In this document: in pieces, positions 5,157 through 8,259 of the stretch
Layout of the letters: every line of letters begins with the position of its first letter
Position numbering within the stretch: the stretch's first letter is position 1
Source: Woeseiaceae bacterium
Lineage (GTDB): Bacteria > Pseudomonadota > Gammaproteobacteria > Steroidobacterales > Woeseiaceae
Assembly (NCBI GenBank): GCA_013138675.1
Contig: WTCH01000115.1
Location: 1-8,259, forward strand
DNA length: 8,259 bases
Direction of reading: 5' to 3'
Made by a program: the position numbers and the translations under genes
Notes under the pieces: generated by a model
Told to the model about the DNA's origin: nothing
Seen by the model: the letters and a program-made list of their open reading frames with translations, nothing else
Databases searched by the model: none

Positions 5157-6344
5157 ATGCGATTAGCGATTGGAGCTTATACGGCAACGTCGGCCGCCGG
5201 TGTCGGTCTGCAGGCATTGCGGGATTCGATCGACAACCGACAATCGGGACTGCGCCGCAACGACTTGCAAAACTGTGATATCGACACGTGGATCGGTCGT
5301 GTGGATGGAGTTGAGGACGTATCGCTGCCCTCGCACCTGGATCATTTGTTCAGTCGCAACAACCAGCTGGCCTGGTTTGGTCTGCAACAGGACGGCCTGC
5401 TGCAGAGTATTGCGCAGCTCGCAGATCGTGTAGGTCCGGATCGGGTTGGTGTCATCATGGGGACCAGTACCTCGAGTATCGGCAGGACCGAGGAGGCATT
5501 CACGTGCCTGCTGCCTTCGGGTCAGATTGCTGAGGAATTTCAGCAACAAGAGGTCCACAGCCTGCATTCACCGGGATTTTTCGTGGCAGAGGCAACGGGA
5601 CTCACCGGGCCTGCAATTACAATTAGTACGGCATGCTCCTCCAGCGCCAAGGTATTTGCATCTGCGTACAGATGGATCAATCACGGGTTGGTGGATGCAG
5701 TACTCGTTGGAGGTGTGGATAGCCTGTGCATGAGCATTCTGTATGGCTTCCATTCACTGGAACTCGTGTCGCCAGAACTATGTCGTCCGTTTGATCGACG
5801 CCGCAATGGAATCAATATTGGAGAGGGCTGCGGATATGCACTGGTGGCACGCGAAGACCTGCTGCCCGATGCTCAATTCGCATTGCTCGGTTATGGCGAA
5901 AGCGTTGATGCCTATCACATGTCACATCCGCACCCAAAGGGCGAGGGTGCTGTGATCGCCATTGATCGGGCGCTTGAGCGGTCCAAGCTCACCGCAGACA
6001 GTATCGATTACGTCAATTTGCACGGCACGGCCAGCCAGGCCAACGATCGTACCGAGGCGCATGCATTGGCACGGAGGTTCACTGACAAGACCCTGGTCAG
6101 TTCTACCAAGGCCTGGACAGGCCATGCCCTGGGTGCCGCCGGAATTCTGGAGGCGATCATCACTTTGGAGGCTATGCGTAGTGGCATCAACCCGGGCACA
6201 CTCAACTGCGGGCAGCCGGATCCCGAACTGGCTTTCCCGGTGCTCACCGACAATGTCAGTCAACCCGTTCGCTTCGGTATGACCAATTCATTCGGCTTTG
6301 GCGGCAACAATGCTTCGCTGATTTTTGGACAGATGAATGACTGA
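5157..6344 (+). CDS. apeO: Beta-ketoacyl-ACP synthase (ApeO-type KS), catalytically complete
   Basis: A 395-residue thiolase-fold condensing enzyme of normal FabB/FabF length. The full catalytic set is visible: nucleophile Cys160 in TISTACSSSAK, His289 in NLHGTASQAND, Lys318 and His323 in STKAWTGHALGAAG, and the glycine-rich NSFGFGGNN at 377-385. It should catalyse decarboxylative condensation of malonyl-ACP with the aryl or polyenoyl chain. It overlaps the chain length factor gene by 8 nt, so the two are almost certainly made together as a KS:CLF heterodimer, as reported for ApeO:ApeC. The ATG at 5157 begins MRLAIGAYTATSAAG, where the first strand is slightly shorter than in FabF but otherwise aligned. 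An unusual inverted repeat lies just upstream. Ketosynthase identity is very firm; the ApeO name rests on the CLF partner and context, since ApeR-type ketosynthases are similar. Confidence 0.93.
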   Translation: MRLAIGAYTATSAAGVGLQALRDSIDNRQSGLRRNDLQNCDIDTWIGRVDGVEDVSLPSHLDHLFSRNNQLAWFGLQQDGLLQSIAQLADRVGPDRVGVIMGTSTSSIGRTEEAFTCLLPSGQIAEEFQQQEVHSLHSPGFFVAEATGLTGPAITISTACSSSAKVFASAYRWINHGLVDAVLVGGVDSLCMSILYGFHSLELVSPELCRPFDRRRNGINIGEGCGYALVAREDLLPDAQFALLGYGESVDAYHMSHPHPKGEGAVIAIDRALERSKLTADSIDYVNLHGTASQANDRTEAHALARRFTDKTLVSSTKAWTGHALGAAGILEAIITLEAMRSGINPGTLNCGQPDPELAFPVLTDNVSQPVRFGMTNSFGFGGNNASLIFGQMND

Positions 6345-7149
6345 TGTCGACGTCGTCGGGCTGGGTGTGTGGAGCGAGAGCTTTTCGAACTGGGAAGAAT
6401 TTTGCCACGTTCTCAGGGGTGGCTCGGCCGAAACAGGTCGTACATTGAAGCCACAGGCGATTGCACCGAATGAGCGGCGCCGGGCACCGCTATCGGTCAA
6501 AATGGCTGTTGAGGTTATGGACCAGGCGTGTCGCATGGCTGCGCTCGAGCCCGCCACGGTCGCGACGGTTTTCGCCTCGGCGTTGGGGGACATGCATATC
6601 ACGGAATACATGTGTCGCACGCTGGCGGACGCTCCGCAGGCTATCTCACCAACCCGATTTCATAATTCTGTGCACAATGCTGCAACTGGCTACTGGTCGA
6701 TTGCGACTCAGTCGCACTGTCCGTCCAGTGCGGTTTCGGGATATTCGAATTCCGTATCAATGGCTATTCTTGACGGTGCGATACAGGCGGTCGAGGAGCA
6801 AATCCCGGTCCTGGTGACTGTACAGGAAGTCGCTACAGCGCCGGCATTCAAATCGGTGTACGAATGGACTCAGCCGTTCTCTGCCGCCATGCTTCTGAGT
6901 CCAGTCGGCATGTGTTCATCGAACATTGCATCATTGCGCCTCAATGCGTCAGGCAACCTGGTCGAGCCGCCACAACTGGAAGATATTCCTGGAATCGACC
7001 TGTCAGGTAATCCTGCTGCCAGGTTGTTACCTCTCCTGATTGCGATTGCCGAACAACGCAATGCAGACGTGCAGCTTCCCCTTTCGCGGGGATCGTCGCT
7101 TGCGATATCTATCGACGTCGGCTGCCAAGCCAGGCAATCAGAAAGCTAG
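6337..7149 (+). CDS. apeC: Ketosynthase-like chain length factor (ApeC-type, short KS family)
   Basis: A 270-residue protein, much shorter than a full ketosynthase, of the 'beta-ketoacyl synthase chain length factor' group (the family I know as Ketoacyl-synt_2). The segment ISPTRFHNSVHNAATGYWSI at residues 103-122 is the hallmark of this family. Around residues 129-140, where a ketosynthase has its Cys nucleophile, the sequence is PSSAVSGYSNSV, with no Cys at the expected place, and the HGT and GHxxGAxG histidine motifs are absent. It is therefore expected to be non-catalytic and to shape the cavity of the partner KS, setting polyene length. It starts at ATG 6337, inside the KS stop region, and ends at TAG 7149, overlapping the 3' end of the convergent exporter gene by 41 nt. 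The C-terminal third is weakly conserved and I see no added domain there. Confidence 0.9.
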   Translation: MTDVDVVGLGVWSESFSNWEEFCHVLRGGSAETGRTLKPQAIAPNERRRAPLSVKMAVEVMDQACRMAALEPATVATVFASALGDMHITEYMCRTLADAPQAISPTRFHNSVHNAATGYWSIATQSHCPSSAVSGYSNSVSMAILDGAIQAVEEQIPVLVTVQEVATAPAFKSVYEWTQPFSAAMLLSPVGMCSSNIASLRLNASGNLVEPPQLEDIPGIDLSGNPAARLLPLLIAIAEQRNADVQLPLSRGSSLAISIDVGCQARQSES

Positions 7150-8259
7150 CGGCGGAACCCGTAGCGACGGTAAGCCCGATAAACTTCAATACCGGTATTG
7201 ATGATGCGGCCAGGACCCCGAAGGCAAGTGTCGTCGATGCTGCACAGGCAAGCACACCTTTATCCGTTGCGTGTCGTTGAGACGCGGACTCAGAGCGGCT
7301 CAGGAACAGCGCATAGTCAAGCCCAAGCCCGAGAACGAGCAACAGTGCAACGAGGTGAATTACCGTCATGCTGCCATGCACGGCGGTAACGACCGCAACG
7401 GTCGTGGCGAGAGCTGCCGAGACTGTCAAACCTATCCATAGCGTCTGGCGAAACTGTCCACGAACGAACCACAACAAGAAGATGATGATGATCGCCGCGA
7501 CGAGAATTGTGTTGCGGGCACCAGCGCGATAGTCGCGCATCAACCCTGTAGATGAGGCTTGCAGATCAACGAGCTCAGCCTGTATGCCCCACGATTGAAC
7601 CTGGTCGTACAGACGTTTTGCATCCGGTTGCACAAGTGACACGAGTGACACCCAATTCTCGTCCACCCGAAGCAAATGCGCGCCCAGCCACGAGCGCAGC
7701 GGCGTGCCAGCAAATTGATCGGGTACCAGTGGCGGCAAATACTTCGCGGCCTGAGCATTTGCGGCAAACGGTTCGAACGCGTCCGTGCGGAACGGTGTGC
7801 CAGCGAGTGCGTAGTCCAAGTTCGTGCGTAGAACTTCGGGGCTCGGTATGGCTTCTCTGCGCCGCCGTTGATCCTCCTGGCCCGGGAGTATCTGGCTTAC
7901 GGACTGCCAACCCCCCAGCAGGTCGTCCTCAACAGCCGTTGCCAGCAATTTGTCGATTGCGGCGCTACGCTGCAGCAACGCCTCAAGAGAGTCGTCGTGT
8001 ATCACCAGTTGGTAACGCAAATCAGGAGTAACAGCGGCAGAGCGCAGAGCGCGATCCGCCTGCAGTCGGGATACCGGAACCGGGCTCAGGCTCGACAAAT
8101 TGTCATCCCATAGCCCCGTTTGGGAGTTGTGCATAATCGCAACTGCGGCGACAAGCAGCACCATGATGGCGCCAATCGGTCGAAGCAACGGCACGAGTGG
8201 CTCCTCTTTACTATCGCTCTGGGCTGGCCGTTGTTCTGCAAGCAGTAACGGCAGCCATG
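7109..8259 (-). CDS. MMPL/RND-family exporter, C-terminal half, cut by window edge (ApeN-like)
   Basis: The reading frame stays open to the window end, giving 382 codons of an exporter whose family is usually about 750-800 residues; the N-terminal half lies beyond 8259. The visible part starts in WLPLLL, probably the end of the sixth membrane segment, then LLRPIGAIMVLLVAAVAIM (seventh), a periplasmic domain of about 200 residues, and five closely packed segments: TILVAAIIIIFLLWF, an Ala/Val-rich one, HLVALLLVLGLGLDYALFL, and two more to the C-terminus. The Asp in GLGLDYALFLSR matches the charged residue conserved in MMPL transporters. A GTG at 8194 could be mistaken for the start, but the frame upstream of it encodes fitting protein. 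In APE and xanthomonadin loci this exporter carries the pigment toward the outer membrane, probably with a LolA-like partner not seen here. Its 3' end overlaps the chain length factor gene tail to tail by 41 nt. Confidence 0.9.
   Translation of the reverse strand, partial: WLPLLLAEQRPAQSDSKEEPLVPLLRPIGAIMVLLVAAVAIMHNSQTGLWDDNLSSLSPVPVSRLQADRALRSAAVTPDLRYQLVIHDDSLEALLQRSAAIDKLLATAVEDDLLGGWQSVSQILPGQEDQRRRREAIPSPEVLRTNLDYALAGTPFRTDAFEPFAANAQAAKYLPPLVPDQFAGTPLRSWLGAHLLRVDENWVSLVSLVQPDAKRLYDQVQSWGIQAELVDLQASSTGLMRDYRAGARNTILVAAIIIIFLLWFVRGQFRQTLWIGLTVSAALATTVAVVTAVHGSMTVIHLVALLLVLGLGLDYALFLSRSESASQRHATDKGVLACAASTTLAFGVLAASSIPVLKFIGLTVATGSAASFLIAWLGSRRR

Noticed and set aside
7552..8031. 159-codon open frame on the plus strand opposite the exporter
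   Set aside because: Rich in Arg/Pro/Ala/Thr with no recognisable motif, and it mirrors the periplasmic domain of a convincing exporter gene; typical antisense shadow.
8192..8194. GTG at 8194 as the true start of the exporter gene, giving a 361-residue half-transporter
   Set aside because: The frame upstream stays open to the window edge and encodes a fitting end of a membrane segment (WLPLLL) plus a cytoplasmic linker, so the gene is simply cut by the window.
1..8259. CRISPR arrays, tRNA genes, insertion sequences or att sites
   Set aside because: No spaced direct repeats, cloverleaf, transposase or terminal repeats were seen on reading; nearly all bases belong to pathway genes.

Overview
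This window is most of an aryl polyene (APE)-type pigment biosynthesis locus from a Gram-negative bacterium, most likely a gammaproteobacterium. Base composition is moderate (mid-50s % GC by eye). Coding density is very high, with start and stop codons overlapping at most junctions. The diagnostic combination is: a full ketosynthase next to a short 'chain length factor' ketosynthase, two different hotdog dehydratases, a FabG-like reductase, a stand-alone acyl carrier protein (ACP), a family-2 glycosyltransferase overlapping an LpxL-type acyltransferase, a 4HBT-type thioesterase and an MMPL-type exporter. This set is known from APE, flexirubin and xanthomonadin loci and does not fit a housekeeping fab operon.

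Layout. From about 5011 down to 1 runs a minus-strand operon, in transcription order: PlsC-type acyltransferase, ACP, ApeI-type dehydratase, GT2 glycosyltransferase, LpxL-type acyltransferase, thioesterase, ApeP-type dehydratase, ApeQ-type ketoreductase, and the first 54 codons of a ketosynthase (ApeR-type) that runs off the window. A 145-bp divergent intergenic region (5012-5156) carries a perfect TATAAT hexamer and two perfect inverted repeats. It separates this operon from a plus-strand pair, ketosynthase (ApeO-type) and chain length factor (ApeC-type), which overlap each other by 8 bp. That pair converges on, and overlaps by 41 bp at the 3' ends, a minus-strand MMPL exporter whose N-terminal half lies beyond 8259. 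No gene-free stretch exceeds 145 bp. I see no tRNA, rRNA, CRISPR array, insertion sequence or attachment site.

How the parts work together. In APE systems an aryl starter on an ACP is extended with malonyl units by the KS:CLF pair, reduced by the FabG-like ketoreductase and dehydrated by the ApeI/ApeP pair, giving an aryl-capped conjugated polyene. The glycosyltransferase and acyltransferases are thought to attach it to a lipid or sugar carrier, and the MMPL exporter (with a LolA-like partner, not seen here) moves it toward the outer membrane. The starter-forming genes (ammonia lyase, chorismatase or similar; aryl-AMP ligase; methyltransferase), a second ACP and the LolA-like carrier are absent from this window, so the aryl head group and exact product cannot be named.

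Most notable points. The order D-E/F-I-J-K-P-Q-R of the enterobacterial ape cluster (as I remember it) is kept on the minus strand, while the KS and CLF are pulled out into one divergent unit. The glycosyltransferase and acyltransferase, which I remember as a fused protein in Enterobacterales, are two separate genes. The two dehydratases each appear to lack one half of the usual His/Glu catalytic pair. Gene symbols are by resemblance to the ape nomenclature from memory, not from a database search.
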